Below are positions 9,762 to 18,768 of a DNA stretch of 64,000 nt, piece by piece; position 1 is the first letter of the stretch; each line of letters starts with the position of its first letter. Origin of the DNA: Butyrivibrio sp. MB2005 (lineage in GTDB: Bacteria > Bacillota > Clostridia > Lachnospirales > Lachnospiraceae); assembly GCF_000424285.1 (NCBI RefSeq), contig NZ_KE384159.1:93183-157182 (forward strand), given 5' to 3'. The notes under the pieces were generated by a model. The model saw nothing but the letters and a program-made list of their open reading frames with translations. It was not told the origin of the DNA and did not search any database. The position numbers and the translations under genes are program-made.

Positions 9762-11345
9762 TTATTCACCACTGGCACCGTAATTTGAGAGAACACGGGC
9801 CGAGGGGTCATTTACATCGCAACCCTTCCAGGATTTATTTGGCATCCAGAAGTCCACAACCATATGAGATTGATTCTCATAATACTTTTCAAAAATATCT
9901 CTGAATAAAAGTGATTCCTTAGTAAAAGGTGTAGCGTGTGAGTACTTTGCTTTTCCTGCTTCGAATGCTGCATCAGTGTATGTTGCTTCTGCATACTCGA
10001 TAATGTCATCTCTAAGAGAATGTCCCACAGCATCTGAGAATGCTGCTTTTTCTCTCATCAATATTGAGTGAGGAATGAACTCATCCTTTTCAAAAGCTTT
10101 TCTTAAAAGGAACTTGCCCTTTCCGTAGGTGTTAAGCTTTTTAGCAGGATCAATACTCATTACGTAATCTACAAAATCAAGATCTCCGAAAGGAACTCTT
10201 GCTTCAAGCGAATTCACGCTTATACATCTGTCGGCCCTGAGAACGTCATACATATGAAGCTCTCTGATTCTTTTCTCTGCTTCTTCCTGGAATGCCTCAG
10301 CACTGGGAGCAAAGTCCGTGTACTTGTATCCAAAAAGCTCATCAGAAATCTCACCTGTAAGAACAACCTTGATATCGGTATTTTCATGTATCCATTTGCA
10401 AAGAAGATACATTCCGATTGATGCTCTTACTGTTGTGATGTCATAGGTTCCAAGTGCGTGTATTACAGGTTCGATGGCATCTATAACATCCTGCTTGGTA
10501 ATGATGACCTCGTGATGATTGCTGTGAATATAGTCAGCAACTTCTCTTGCATACTTAAGGTCAATGGCATCTATATCCATACCTATTGCAAAGGTCTCGA
10601 TAGGCTTATCTGAAAGTCTTGCTGCCACGCCGCATACGAGTGATGAATCAAGCCCTCCTGAAAGAAGGAAACCTACAGGTGCATCAGCCTGAAGTCGTTT
10701 TTTAATTCCTAAAAGAAGCTTATCGTGAATGTTCTCTATAACTGTTTCAAGATTATCTGTTCTTACCTCTTTGACCTTTGTCAGATCTCTGTAGCAGATA
10801 AATTTTCCATCCTCATAATAGTGTCCGGGAGGGAAAGGCTCGATCCTGTCACATACACCGGTGAGGTTCTTGGGCTCTGATGCAAAAACGATGTGCTTAT
10901 CGCTATCATATCCATAGTAAAGAGGTCTGATTCCTATCGGATCTCTTGCAGCTATGAATTTGTTTTTCTCGCCGTCGTAGATAACACATGCAAATTCCGC
11001 ATCCAGCATAGAGAACATTGCAGTTCCAAGCTTTTCATAAAGAGGAAGCAATATCTCGCAGTCGCTATCACTGTTGAAGCTGTATCCAAGGGATTTAAGA
11101 TAGTCTCTAAGGTGTGTGAAACCGTACAACTCTCCGTTACAGATAACTGCATTACCATTCAACTCAAAGGGCTGCATACCCTTGCAATTAAGTCCCATGA
11201 TTGCAAGTCTGTTAAAACCAAGCCATCCGTTTTTCACCTTAAGAGTCCTGGACTTGTCCGGACCTCTGGATGCTGTTCTCTCCAGCAATCCCTTAAAATA
11301 ATCCTCTGATACTTCTTCTCCTTCGTATGCAAGTATTGCGCACAT
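9762..11345 (-). CDS. asnB: Asparagine synthase, glutamine-hydrolysing
   Basis: 527 residues. The class II amidotransferase domain begins MCAILAY with the nucleophile C2, followed by RGPD and NGELYG motifs. The C-terminal synthetase domain has the PP-loop SGGLDSS and the EISDELFGYKY segment. It transfers glutamine nitrogen to aspartate with ATP. AGGAGG lies 7 nt before the ATG. Its place between the ammonium transporter and glutamine synthetase ties it to nitrogen assimilation. The domain order and length match AsnB of the bacterial B type. Confidence 0.95.
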   Translation of the reverse strand: MCAILAYEGEEVSEDYFKGLLERTASRGPDKSRTLKVKNGWLGFNRLAIMGLNCKGMQPFELNGNAVICNGELYGFTHLRDYLKSLGYSFNSDSDCEILLPLYEKLGTAMFSMLDAEFACVIYDGEKNKFIAARDPIGIRPLYYGYDSDKHIVFASEPKNLTGVCDRIEPFPPGHYYEDGKFICYRDLTKVKEVRTDNLETVIENIHDKLLLGIKKRLQADAPVGFLLSGGLDSSLVCGVAARLSDKPIETFAIGMDIDAIDLKYAREVADYIHSNHHEVIITKQDVIDAIEPVIHALGTYDITTVRASIGMYLLCKWIHENTDIKVVLTGEISDELFGYKYTDFAPSAEAFQEEAEKRIRELHMYDVLRADRCISVNSLEARVPFGDLDFVDYVMSIDPAKKLNTYGKGKFLLRKAFEKDEFIPHSILMREKAAFSDAVGHSLRDDIIEYAEATYTDAAFEAGKAKYSHATPFTKESLLFRDIFEKYYENQSHMVVDFWMPNKSWKGCDVNDPSARVLSNYGASGE

Positions 11346-11382
11346 ACTGTTTCCTCCTGATACTAATTATTTATATATTTGA

Positions 11383-11418
11383 ATGAGGAGCGCATAACAC
11401 CACTTATGCGTTCTTCAT
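11383..11418 (-). promoter_or_regulatory. Intercistronic hairpin between amt and asnB
   Basis: ATGAGGAGCGCATAA (11383-11397) pairs imperfectly (13 of 15) with TTATGCGTTCTTCAT (11404-11418); the inner 7 bp CGCATAA/TTATGCG are perfect. It follows the amt stop by 6 nt and has no U-tract. It is one of three such hairpins in the operon. Confidence 0.55.
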
Positions 11419-11424
11419 GCTACA

Positions 11425-13194
11425 TCACTCTGCATCTGCCAAAGCAGCTATACCCTCTTCGCCTGTACGGATCTTTACTACGTTGTCGATGCTGTAAACG
11501 AATATCTTACCATCACCGATCTTGCCGGTGTAAAGTGTTCTCTTAGCTGCCTCGATAACATCCTCTACAGGGATCTTACTTACAACTACTTCAAGCTTGA
11601 TCTTAGGAAGGAGTGTCACATCCATTTCAACACCACGGTACTTCTGACCTGAGCCCTTCTGTACACCACATCCCATAACCTGAGTAACTGTCATACCTGT
11701 TACACCAAGCTCGTTCATAGCCTTACGAAGCTTGTCATATCTTGAAAGCTTTGTAACGATTACTACCTTATGAATACCGCTATCAGTCTTAACAGCTTGT
11801 GTTACAACAGGTACAGAAGCGTTCTTCTGGAACTCTGTAGCTGAATCATAATCACTTACACCAAGATCTGTGTTTTCATTTATGCTCATGTTAAGTGTGT
11901 TAGAAACATCCATGATAGCGAATCCTGAATATGCTGATGCAAGACCGTGCTCTGTTGCATCAAGTCCTGTGATTTCCTCTTCCTCAGAAACACGAAGACC
12001 AAGTGTAGCCTTGATTGCTGCGAAGGTAATTGTAATTGTTACTGCTGTCCATGCTGCTACTGCAAGGAATCCAATAAACTGAATTCCAAGAAGCTTAAAT
12101 CCGCCGCCGTAGAAAAGACCTACCATCTCGTTTCCTGCTGCATCTGCGATTGAATAACCGGGAGCTGCATTTGTTGCAAAAAGACCAACTGCCAGGGTTC
12201 CCCAGATACCATTCAGGCAATGTACTGCAACTGCTCCAACCGGATCATCAACATGAAGCTTATAATCAAGGAACCATACACCGAAGCAAACAAGAAGTCC
12301 AGCTACAACACCGATCACAATTGCGCCAAAAGCATCTGTTACATCACAGGGAGCTGTGATAGCTACAAGACCTGCAAGTGAAGCATTGAGACACATTGAA
12401 ACATCAGGCTTACCATACTTTACCCATGTAAAGATCATGCAGGTAACTGTTGCAAGTGCAGGTGCGATTGTTGTTGTTACGAAAACTGAACCAAGCTGTT
12501 CTACTGATGTGCAGGCTGCTCCGTTGAATCCGTACCAGCCAAGCCAGAGAATGAAAACACCAAGAGCTGCTGCTGTAAGATTGTGGCCGGGGAAAGCATT
12601 TACCTTAGTAACTTCTCCCTTTGCGTTTACCTCAAACTTACCGATGCGGGCTCCAAGAAAAGCTGCGCCGATGAGAGCTGAGATACCGCCAACCATGTGG
12701 ATACATGTGGATCCTGCAAAATCATGGAATCCCATCTGTGCAAGAAATCCGCCGCCCCATGTCCAGTGTGCTTCAATGGGATAGATGATTGCTGAGATAA
12801 CTGCTGAATATACGCAGTAAGAAATGAACTTTGTTCTCTCAGCCATGGATCCTGAAACGATCGTTGCTGTTGTTGCACAGAACACAAGGTTGAATACGAA
12901 ATTGGACCAGTCAAAATTTGCATAGCTTGTAAAAATATCAAATCCCGGTCTTCCGATGATACCCATCATGTCTTCGCCAAGAAGAAGGCCAAAACCGATA
13001 AGGATGAAAACTACAGTACCAATACAGAAATCCATAAGATTCTTCATTATGATATTTCCTGTATTTTTTGCTCTGGTAAAACCAGCTTCACACATTGCAA
13101 ATCCGGCCTGCATCCAGAATACAAGAGCTGCACCTATTAAGAACCACACTCCGAAAACACTCGCATTGATTCCACTCAAAATTTCTTCACTCAT
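11425..13194 (-). CDS. amt: Ammonium transporter with fused PII (GlnK) signalling domain
   Basis: About 589 residues: an Amt/Rh channel of roughly 410 residues followed by a complete PII domain of about 110 residues. The Amt part shows ARAKNTGNI-type and HMVGG motifs and successive hydrophobic helices. The PII part starts IHKVVIVTKLSRYDKLRKAM, has a T-loop-like QKYRGVEMD with a tyrosine where GlnK is modified, and ends with TGKIGDGKIFV, the nucleotide-binding B/C-loop signature. PII normally docks on Amt as a separate protein to block it, so covalent fusion implies built-in gating by ATP/ADP and 2-oxoglutarate. Start at 13194 (MSEEILSG) has GGAGGAG 6 nt upstream; the frame extends ten codons further without a better site. 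Confidence 0.93.
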   Translation of the reverse strand: MSEEILSGINASVFGVWFLIGAALVFWMQAGFAMCEAGFTRAKNTGNIIMKNLMDFCIGTVVFILIGFGLLLGEDMMGIIGRPGFDIFTSYANFDWSNFVFNLVFCATTATIVSGSMAERTKFISYCVYSAVISAIIYPIEAHWTWGGGFLAQMGFHDFAGSTCIHMVGGISALIGAAFLGARIGKFEVNAKGEVTKVNAFPGHNLTAAALGVFILWLGWYGFNGAACTSVEQLGSVFVTTTIAPALATVTCMIFTWVKYGKPDVSMCLNASLAGLVAITAPCDVTDAFGAIVIGVVAGLLVCFGVWFLDYKLHVDDPVGAVAVHCLNGIWGTLAVGLFATNAAPGYSIADAAGNEMVGLFYGGGFKLLGIQFIGFLAVAAWTAVTITITFAAIKATLGLRVSEEEEITGLDATEHGLASAYSGFAIMDVSNTLNMSINENTDLGVSDYDSATEFQKNASVPVVTQAVKTDSGIHKVVIVTKLSRYDKLRKAMNELGVTGMTVTQVMGCGVQKGSGQKYRGVEMDVTLLPKIKLEVVVSKIPVEDVIEAAKRTLYTGKIGDGKIFVYSIDNVVKIRTGEEGIAALADAE

Positions 13195-13209
13195 AATCCG
13201 CTCCTCCAT

Positions 13210-13264
13210 AAAAAAGCGGCGCAAAGGGACTTTGGTTTTAACCTTAGATGCCCCATTGCACCGC
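13210..13264 (-). terminator. Leader attenuator of the amt operon
   Basis: On the minus strand GCGGTGCAATGGG (13252-13264) pairs with CCCTTTGCGCCGC (13216-13228) and is followed by six U (13210-13215). The U-tract runs straight into the amt ribosome binding site, so read-through must be controlled for the operon to be expressed. The 5' arm can alternatively fold as a 5-bp hairpin with hexaloop AAUGGG. I do not recognise a riboswitch class. Confidence 0.7.
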
Positions 13265-13375
13265 TAATTCAATAATTCATTTTATTCGAGAATACATGTA
13301 TACACTTGCGTGCATACGCTATCCGGAGTTATGTATTCTACAGCAGTCTCAGGTTGATCATGCCTGAAGCTAAAG
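13265..13375 (-). promoter_or_regulatory. Leader/promoter region of the nitrogen operon
   Basis: This stretch lies between the trp terminator and the amt attenuator. It contains a small hairpin (GUAUGCAC, GCAA, GUGUAUAC on the minus strand, about 13297-13316). Candidate -10 hexamers TAGAAT and TAAAAT occur, but none has a convincing -35 at correct spacing, and I see no sigma-54 GG/GC pair. The promoter is therefore not assigned precisely. Confidence 0.3.
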
Positions 13376-13414
13376 AAAAAAGCGCCTTAAAGAGTATTTA
13401 CCTCTTTAAGACGC
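13376..13414 (-). terminator. Terminator of the trp operon
   Basis: On the minus strand a 13-bp stem (GCGUCUUAAAGAG with CUCUUUAAGGCGC, one G-U pair) is followed by six U. It lies about 90 bp after the trpG stop and separates the trp operon from the amt operon. Confidence 0.9.
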
Positions 13415-13502
13415 CCTTGTCTTTTATAGTTTGTGATTTTACGCTTTGATTATTTATGTGTCAAGGAGTAATTTTATTGTTTTTTAAAAACTTTAGATTG
13501 AT

Positions 13503-14108
13503 TTATTTTAACACAAAATTCTCAAGCATTTTTCTTCCATCCGGTGTCATGATGGATTCCGGATGGAACTGAACTCCGTAAATCGGATAGTCTTTGTGCT
13601 TAACAGCCATTACTTCTCCTGCCTCTGTTTCACCGGCTTTTAAGGCATTGGTCACACTGTCAACTGTCACAGCCGTAACCATAAGCTCATCCGGAATTGT
13701 ATCAGGATCTGCTGCCAGTGAATGATATCTTGCAACCGGTGCTACGTCAGGGCAGCCATTAAAAAGAGCGCAGTTTTTATCGAATCTTACATCTGACTGT
13801 TTTCCATGCATAAGCTTCTTAGCATAGGTCACTGTGGCTCCAAAAGATGCGCAAATAGCCTGATGCCCAAGACATACACCAAGGATCGGGATCTTATCGC
13901 CTATCTCTTTTACCACATCCATGCAGACACCGGCATCCTCAGGTCTTCCGGGACCGGGCGACAGTATTATCCTGTCAGGCTTAAGATTCAAAATCTCCTG
14001 TACAGTCATTTCATCATTTCTTATAACTTTGATATCAGGCTCAATCTCGCCTATCATCTGATACAGATTATATGAAAAGCTATCGTAGTTATCTATTAGT
14101 AAAACCAT
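13503..14108 (-). CDS. trpG: Anthranilate synthase, glutamine amidotransferase subunit
   Basis: 201 residues, class I glutamine amidotransferase. It starts MVLLIDNYDSFSYNL, has PGPGRPEDAG, the nucleophile C79 in GVCLGHQA and the HPES motif near the C-terminus. It supplies ammonia to TrpE. The ATG at 14108 has AGGAAGG about 8 nt upstream. Another ATG seven codons earlier overlaps the trpE stop but has no properly spaced ribosome binding site. It is the last gene of the operon. Confidence 0.93.
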   Translation of the reverse strand: MVLLIDNYDSFSYNLYQMIGEIEPDIKVIRNDEMTVQEILNLKPDRIILSPGPGRPEDAGVCMDVVKEIGDKIPILGVCLGHQAICASFGATVTYAKKLMHGKQSDVRFDKNCALFNGCPDVAPVARYHSLAADPDTIPDELMVTAVTVDSVTNALKAGETEAGEVMAVKHKDYPIYGVQFHPESIMTPDGRKMLENFVLK

Positions 14109-14121
14109 GAAATTGTCCTTC

Positions 14122-15597
14122 CTATTCATCCTCCGGCTGAAGCGCCTTAAAAGATGCTTTAGCCTTATTCATGCACTCCTCGAATTCCTTTTCGGGAACT
14201 GAATCTGCAACTATTCCGGCGCCGCTCCTTACAAAAACCTTGCCATTTTTCTTATATACGATTCTAATTGCAATACAGGTATCCATATTGCCCGTAAAAT
14301 CAATGTAGCCTATGGCTCCGCCGTAAATGCCTCGCTTATTGTTTTCAAGCTCTCCTATGAGCTGACAAGCCCTTATTTTAGGTGCACCTGATAATGTGCC
14401 TGCAGGAAGTACTGCAGATATTGCATCAAGAGCATCCTTATCATCTCTGATCTCACCTCTAACCGTAGAACCGATATGCATTACATGGGAATACCTCTCA
14501 ATCGAATGCAGAGTCTCTACCTGAACCGTTCCGAATTTACTTATTTTTCCAAGATCATTTCTTCCAAGGTCCACCAGCATGTTGTGCTCAGCCAGCTCCT
14601 TCTCATCTGCAAGGAGGTCCTTCTCCAGCTGCTCATCTTCTTCCTGCGTCTTACCGCGAGGTCTTGTGCCTGCCAGCGGGAAGGTATGAAGTATGCCATC
14701 CTCGAGCTTAACCAGAGTCTCCGGGGATGCTCCTGCGACCTCCACATCCGTTCCTGAAAAATAGAACATGTAAGGCGAAGGATTGATTGTTCTTAAATGC
14801 CTGTATGTGTTGAAAAGGCTTCCCTCAAACTCTGCTGAGAATCTGTTTGAAAGAACTATCTGGAAAATATCACCTTCAAATATATGATGTTTTCCCTTCT
14901 CAACCATATCGCAGAATCTTTCCTTATCGAAGAGTGGTGTGATCTCACCTGTCATTTTACCGTCGGGTTCAATCTTCTTTTCTCCGTTATGAAGAAGGTC
15001 TGCCATTTTCTTAAGTTCTTCAGCTGCCTTTTTATAGTTTTCTTCTATATTATTGTTTTTGATATTGATATTCACTATCAAAACTATCTTCTGTCTGATA
15101 TTGTCGAAAGCAATAACCTTATCAAAGAGCATCAGATCCATGTCCTTAAAGTTCTCAGTATCTTCAGGATTTGTCCTTACTGTGGGTTCACTGTAACCAA
15201 GATAATCGAAGGAAAAATATCCAACCATTCCACCTGCAAAGGGAGGAAGATATGATAATCTTGGACTCTTAAAATCTTTGAGAATGTCTCGCAGGCATTC
15301 AGAAGGATCACCCTGCATGCTCTTCTCCCGGCCATCCTCAGATGTTATCGTGATCTGACCGTCTGTGCACGTAATAAGCATCTTAGGCTCATATCCAAGA
15401 AATGTATATCTACCCCAGGTCTCGTTAGCCTGAGCGGATTCAAGCATATAAACATGCTTAGATACATTCTTAAGTATACGAACTGCCTCTATGGGTGTTG
15501 TGAAATCAGACAGTATCTCACAGCTTACGGGAAGGACATTGTAGTTTCCTTCCTTTGCTATTTTTTCTATTTCAGTTATTTCCGGAAGTATTTTCAT
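14122..15597 (-). CDS. trpE: Anthranilate synthase component I
   Basis: 491 residues. It converts chorismate to anthranilate with ammonia from TrpG. The N-terminal MLESAQ segment corresponds to the LLES tryptophan feedback-binding motif. The C-terminal chorismate-binding domain shows [30 protein letters not shown] and [19 protein letters not shown] lies 7 nt before the ATG. It follows trpF by only 12 bp and precedes trpG, so subunits are made from one mRNA, although trpE/G come last rather than first in this operon. Confidence 0.95.
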   Translation of the reverse strand: MKILPEITEIEKIAKEGNYNVLPVSCEILSDFTTPIEAVRILKNVSKHVYMLESAQANETWGRYTFLGYEPKMLITCTDGQITITSEDGREKSMQGDPSECLRDILKDFKSPRLSYLPPFAGGMVGYFSFDYLGYSEPTVRTNPEDTENFKDMDLMLFDKVIAFDNIRQKIVLIVNINIKNNNIEENYKKAAEELKKMADLLHNGEKKIEPDGKMTGEITPLFDKERFCDMVEKGKHHIFEGDIFQIVLSNRFSAEFEGSLFNTYRHLRTINPSPYMFYFSGTDVEVAGASPETLVKLEDGILHTFPLAGTRPRGKTQEEDEQLEKDLLADEKELAEHNMLVDLGRNDLGKISKFGTVQVETLHSIERYSHVMHIGSTVRGEIRDDKDALDAISAVLPAGTLSGAPKIRACQLIGELENNKRGIYGGAIGYIDFTGNMDTCIAIRIVYKKNGKVFVRSGAGIVADSVPEKEFEECMNKAKASFKALQPEDE

Positions 15598-15609
15598 TTT
15601 TCTGCTCCC

Positions 15610-16212
15610 TTACATATTTATTGTCCGAACTCTGCTTACAAATAGCTCCATCTTATCTGGATCCTTTTTGCCATCTGTTTCTATACCGGAACTGACATCA
15701 ACGGCATAAGGCTTAAGGTTCTTAACAGCCTCTGTGACATTTTCAGTATCAAGTCCTCCTGCGAGAAAATATGGCCGTTTAACCTTCTGTAAAAATCCCC
15801 AATCAAAGGTCTCTCCGCAGCCGGCACCGGCATCAAACATGATCATATCAGCTTTACTGTTTTCAGCTTCAAGGACTCCTGATTCATCTGTTACTTTGAA
15901 GGCTTTTATGACACTTATTCCTTTGTCTTGCAGTGCCCGGATATAGTCATCATCCTCATGTCCGTGAAGCTGCGCATAGTCAATTATTCCTTCATTGTAC
16001 AGATCCGAAATAAATGTTATCTTCGCATCTACAAAGACGCCTACAGTCTTTATACTTTTATCCAGCTTCTTCTTTAATACTGCTGCTTTTTCCTTTGATA
16101 TATTGCGTTTACTTTTTTCAAAGAAGACAAAGCCAATGTAATCCGGCTTCAGCTCATTTGCAGCAATTATGTCTTCTTCTCTTGTCAGGCCGCATAGCTT
16201 AACTAATGTCAT
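15610..16212 (-). CDS. trpF: Phosphoribosylanthranilate isomerase
   Basis: 200 residues, TIM-barrel isomerase of the third tryptophan step. It starts MTLVKLCGLTREEDI with the catalytic cysteine in KLCGLT, has GFVFFEKSKRNIS, QLHGHED and the phosphate-binding AGGLDTEN, and ends with DVSSGIETDGKKDPDKM. AGGAG lies 8 nt before the ATG. It stands between trpC and trpE. Confidence 0.95.
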   Translation of the reverse strand: MTLVKLCGLTREEDIIAANELKPDYIGFVFFEKSKRNISKEKAAVLKKKLDKSIKTVGVFVDAKITFISDLYNEGIIDYAQLHGHEDDDYIRALQDKGISVIKAFKVTDESGVLEAENSKADMIMFDAGAGCGETFDWGFLQKVKRPYFLAGGLDTENVTEAVKNLKPYAVDVSSGIETDGKKDPDKMELFVSRVRTINM

Positions 16213-16275
16213 TTACGTATCTCCTGATATATTAGTTCTGCTCTTAAATCTCACACCTTATGGAGTTTTAAAGAA

Positions 16276-17055
16276 TTAATGACCTTTTAACTCTCTGAGC
16301 TTTTGCGTTTTATCCTCTGCGCGCATGAGTGTTTCACCTATCAGCACGGCATCAACTTTTGCCTCTCTCAGTGCTTGAATATCTTCAGCAGACTGGATTC
16401 CACTCTCCGATACAAAAATCACATCCTCAGGAATCAGTTGTCTTAAGGATTTGCTGTTATTCTGATCAACGCTAAAGTCCTTAAGGTTCCTATTATTTAC
16501 ACCGATTATCCTTGCGCCTGCTCTTATTGCCATCTGAACTTCGTTCTCATCATGAGCTTCTACAAGTGCGCTCATTCCAAGCTCATCGCAGATTCCTATG
16601 TATTCTTTTATCTGCTCCTCAGAAAGAATCGCACATATGAGAAGAACAGCGGCGGCTCCAAGGCACTTAGCTTCATATATCATGTATTCATCAACTGTAA
16701 AATCCTTGCGGATACAGGGAATCGATACATTTTCCGTTATCTCTTTAAGGTACTCGTTTTTCCCAAGAAACCACTTGGGCTCAGTCAAAACAGAAATGCA
16801 ATCCGCACCTGCCTGCTCATATTCTTTAGCAATCCTGAGATAATCGAATTCCTCTGCGATTATGCCCTTTGAAGGAGATGCCTTTTTACATTCACATATA
16901 AATGCAACATCGTTCTTCTTAAGAGCTTTCTCAAACTCGAAGCTGCCTTTTGGAAGAGCCAGAGCTTTCTGCTTTATCTCTTCCAGTGACATTTCCTGTT
17001 TTGATATCTGAACTCGTTCTTTTGCATAATCACTTAGCTTATCAAGAATATTCAT
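16276..17055 (-). CDS. trpC: Indole-3-glycerol phosphate synthase
   Basis: 259 residues, TIM barrel that closes the indole ring. Visible are [13 protein letters not shown] with its catalytic lysine, [37 protein letters not shown] and SESGI. The start codon overlaps the trpD stop in an ATGA junction, which implies translational coupling. Confidence 0.95.
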   Translation of the reverse strand: MNILDKLSDYAKERVQISKQEMSLEEIKQKALALPKGSFEFEKALKKNDVAFICECKKASPSKGIIAEEFDYLRIAKEYEQAGADCISVLTEPKWFLGKNEYLKEITENVSIPCIRKDFTVDEYMIYEAKCLGAAAVLLICAILSEEQIKEYIGICDELGMSALVEAHDENEVQMAIRAGARIIGVNNRNLKDFSVDQNNSKSLRQLIPEDVIFVSESGIQSAEDIQALREAKVDAVLIGETLMRAEDKTQKLRELKGH

Positions 17056-18068
17056 CTGTTACTTACCTTTATAAAGTTCTCAAGAGTTTCAAGTGCTTTT
17101 CCTGAATCGATGGTCTTTGCTGCAAGCTCAACGCCTTCCTTGAAGCTGTCAGCCTTTCCTCCGATATAAAGTGATGCGCCTGCATTTAAAAGAACAGCAT
17201 CTCTCTTAGGTCCCTTTGCGCCGCCAAGAATCTCTCTGGTGATCTTTGCATTTTCCTCAGGTGTTCCGCCCTTAAGGTCGTCCTTGGTACACTTGTTAAA
17301 ACCGAAATCCTCAGGCTCGATTGTATATGTTTTGTACCATCCTTCCTTTAGCTCACAAATCTTGGTGGGAGCGCTGAGTGAAATTTCATCAAGCTTATCC
17401 ATTCCATATACAACCATTCCTCTCTTAACACCAAGACTGATGAGAACCTGCGCAAGAGGCTCAACCAGGTACTCGTCATATACACCAAGGAGCTGCATCG
17501 TAGGAGTTGCAGGGTTTGTAAGAGGTCCAAGTATATTGAAAACTGTTCTGAATCCAAGTTCTTTTCTGATAGGTCCCACATACTTCATTGATGTGTGATA
17601 CTTCTGCGCAAAAAAGAAGCACATTCCCACTTCCTTAAGCAGCTCTCTGCACTTGTCAGGATCCTGATTGATATTAACACCAAGAGCTTCAAGGCAGTCA
17701 GCTGTTCCGCACATTGAAGATGCTGCTCTGTTACCATGCTTTGCTACCTTCATGCCACAAGCTGCTGCAACCAAACCAGATGTTGTTGAGATATTAAAGC
17801 TGCCTGCGTTATCTCCGCCTGTTCCAACTATCTCGAATACATCCATATTTGTCTCAACCTTGGTAGCGTGATTTCTCATTGCTGCAGCGCAACCTGCGAT
17901 CTCATCTGTTGTCTCAGCCTTTGCACTCTTTGTTGAAAGTGCTGACAAAAATGCAGCATTCTGAGTAGGTGTACTCTCACCGCTCATAATCTCATTCATT
18001 ACTGTGTAGGCCTCATCATAAGTAAGGTCCTGCTTGTTTACGATTTTTTCGATTGCTTCTCTGATCAT
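17052..18068 (-). CDS. trpD: Anthranilate phosphoribosyltransferase
   Basis: 338 residues. It transfers phosphoribose from PRPP to anthranilate. Signatures are [16 protein letters not shown] (PRPP loop), KHGNRAASS, and the [23 protein letters not shown] block. AAGGAGG lies about 7 nt before the ATG. It is the first structural gene after the T-box leader, about 190 nt downstream of the T-box terminator. Confidence 0.95.
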   Translation of the reverse strand: MIREAIEKIVNKQDLTYDEAYTVMNEIMSGESTPTQNAAFLSALSTKSAKAETTDEIAGCAAAMRNHATKVETNMDVFEIVGTGGDNAGSFNISTTSGLVAAACGMKVAKHGNRAASSMCGTADCLEALGVNINQDPDKCRELLKEVGMCFFFAQKYHTSMKYVGPIRKELGFRTVFNILGPLTNPATPTMQLLGVYDEYLVEPLAQVLISLGVKRGMVVYGMDKLDEISLSAPTKICELKEGWYKTYTIEPEDFGFNKCTKDDLKGGTPEENAKITREILGGAKGPKRDAVLLNAGASLYIGGKADSFKEGVELAAKTIDSGKALETLENFIKVSNR

Positions 18069-18104
18069 GTGTGTCTCCTCCTTCTGGTTATGTTTCTATC
18101 ATTG

Positions 18105-18258
18105 GCTCTGCATGGCTCTGCTTCTTAGCCTTTCGTGAAAAGCAGCACAAACTCGAAAATACTTCGTATTTCCTCGTTCGTGTAGCTCGCCATATATAGC
18201 TTTCTTCTTTCATGCGAGCATGAGAAGAAAGCTCTGCATGGCTCTGCTTTTCACGAAA
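18105..18258 (-). repeat. Repeat-rich structured element between the T-box and trpD
   Basis: A 15-bp perfect inverted repeat (18131-18145 with 18244-18258) encloses two further hairpins: 18146-18162 with 18166-18182, and 18198-18208 with 18223-18233 (11 bp perfect around CATG-CGAG-CATG). A 19-bp direct repeat GCTCTGCATGGCTCTGCTT occurs at 18105-18123 and 18231-18249. The whole could fold as a three-way junction in the trp leader RNA. It looks like a small palindromic insertion element; an open frame across it on the minus strand is probably incidental. Confidence 0.65.
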
Positions 18259-18298
18259 AAAAGTCCCTGATAGAAACGGTACGGTTTCTATCAAGGAC
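18256..18298 (-). terminator. T-box terminator
   Basis: On the minus strand GUCCUUGAUAGAAAC pairs with GUUUCUAUCAGGGAC (18263-18298) and is followed by seven U (18256-18262). This is the regulated terminator of the T-box leader. Confidence 0.93.
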
Positions 18299-18561
18299 GA
18301 ATAATCTAATCTATCCGCGGTGCCACCTCGAATTCACAGTTAAAGCTGTGCGCTTAACAGGATACCAACATATCCCCGGCAACTAACGTATGCCCAACGT
18401 CGCAGAATACTAAGCTTATGAAAGACTTCCTATCTCACTTTTCACTGCGCCCTCAGTGGTCCATTTGACAACTTGTTTCTCACCTGTTCTCAGCAATCCA
18501 GGCTCTCTGTAAAGGCATCATTGCCGTTATCTCCACTTCAACGGTTTAAACTATTAAATTT
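18256..18561 (-). promoter_or_regulatory. T-box leader, tryptophan-specific
   Basis: The conserved T-box AGGTGGCACCGCG is at complement 18316-18328. Stem I features lie at about 18460-18545. The likely specifier codon is UGG at complement 18461-18463, within AAAUGGACCAC, so it senses uncharged tRNA-Trp. The terminator at the 3' end is described separately. Uncharged tRNA-Trp should stabilise the antiterminator and open the trpDCFEG operon. Confidence 0.92.
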
Positions 18562-18567
18562 TTATTT

Positions 18568-18597
18568 ATATTACTTCTCTAACCATATAATCGTCAA
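18568..18597 (-). promoter_or_regulatory. Promoter of the trp operon
   Basis: Minus strand -35 TTGACG (18592-18597) and -10 TAATAT (18568-18573) are separated by 18 bp. The predicted start near 18561 is just upstream of T-box Stem I. Confidence 0.8.
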
Positions 18598-18675
18598 GGG
18601 TGTAAATTTATTTTTTTCAAAAAAATTCATATATTAATTTCGCTACATTTTTTTCATTTTCCGGTCCAAAATATA

Positions 18676-18704
18676 TTGACACTAAACCCAAATATATCTA
18701 TTAT
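18676..18704 (+). promoter_or_regulatory. Promoter of pyrG
   Basis: Consensus -35 TTGACA (18676-18681) and -10 TATTAT (18699-18704) with 17-bp spacing. Transcription should start near 18711, leaving a leader of about 87 nt. Confidence 0.85.
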
Positions 18705-18722
18705 TATCTAGTTAAGGCAAAG

Positions 18723-18768
18723 GCGCCAAAACAGTAGTATTTTACTTATTGTTTTGTGCGCTTTTTTT
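18723..18768 (+). terminator. Leader attenuator of pyrG
   Basis: GCGCCAAAACA (18723-18733) pairs with TGTTTTGTGCGC (18750-18761), with one bulged base, followed by seven T. It lies between the promoter and the pyrG start, as in the CTP-sensitive attenuators of Gram-positive pyrG genes. The start region lacks the GGGC run used for reiterative transcription in Bacillus, so the sensing mechanism is unclear. Confidence 0.75.

Noticed and set aside
13265-13375. Sigma-54 promoter for the nitrogen operon
   Set aside because: No TGGCAC-N5-TTGCA-like pair could be found.
18088-18294. 68-codon open frame through the trp leader
   Set aside because: It crosses the T-box terminator and nested inverted repeats; the translation follows from the palindromes. 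No ribosome binding site is seen.
18256-18561. Classical trp leader-peptide attenuator
   Set aside because: No short ORF with tandem Trp codons; the T-box motif and UGG specifier explain the leader.
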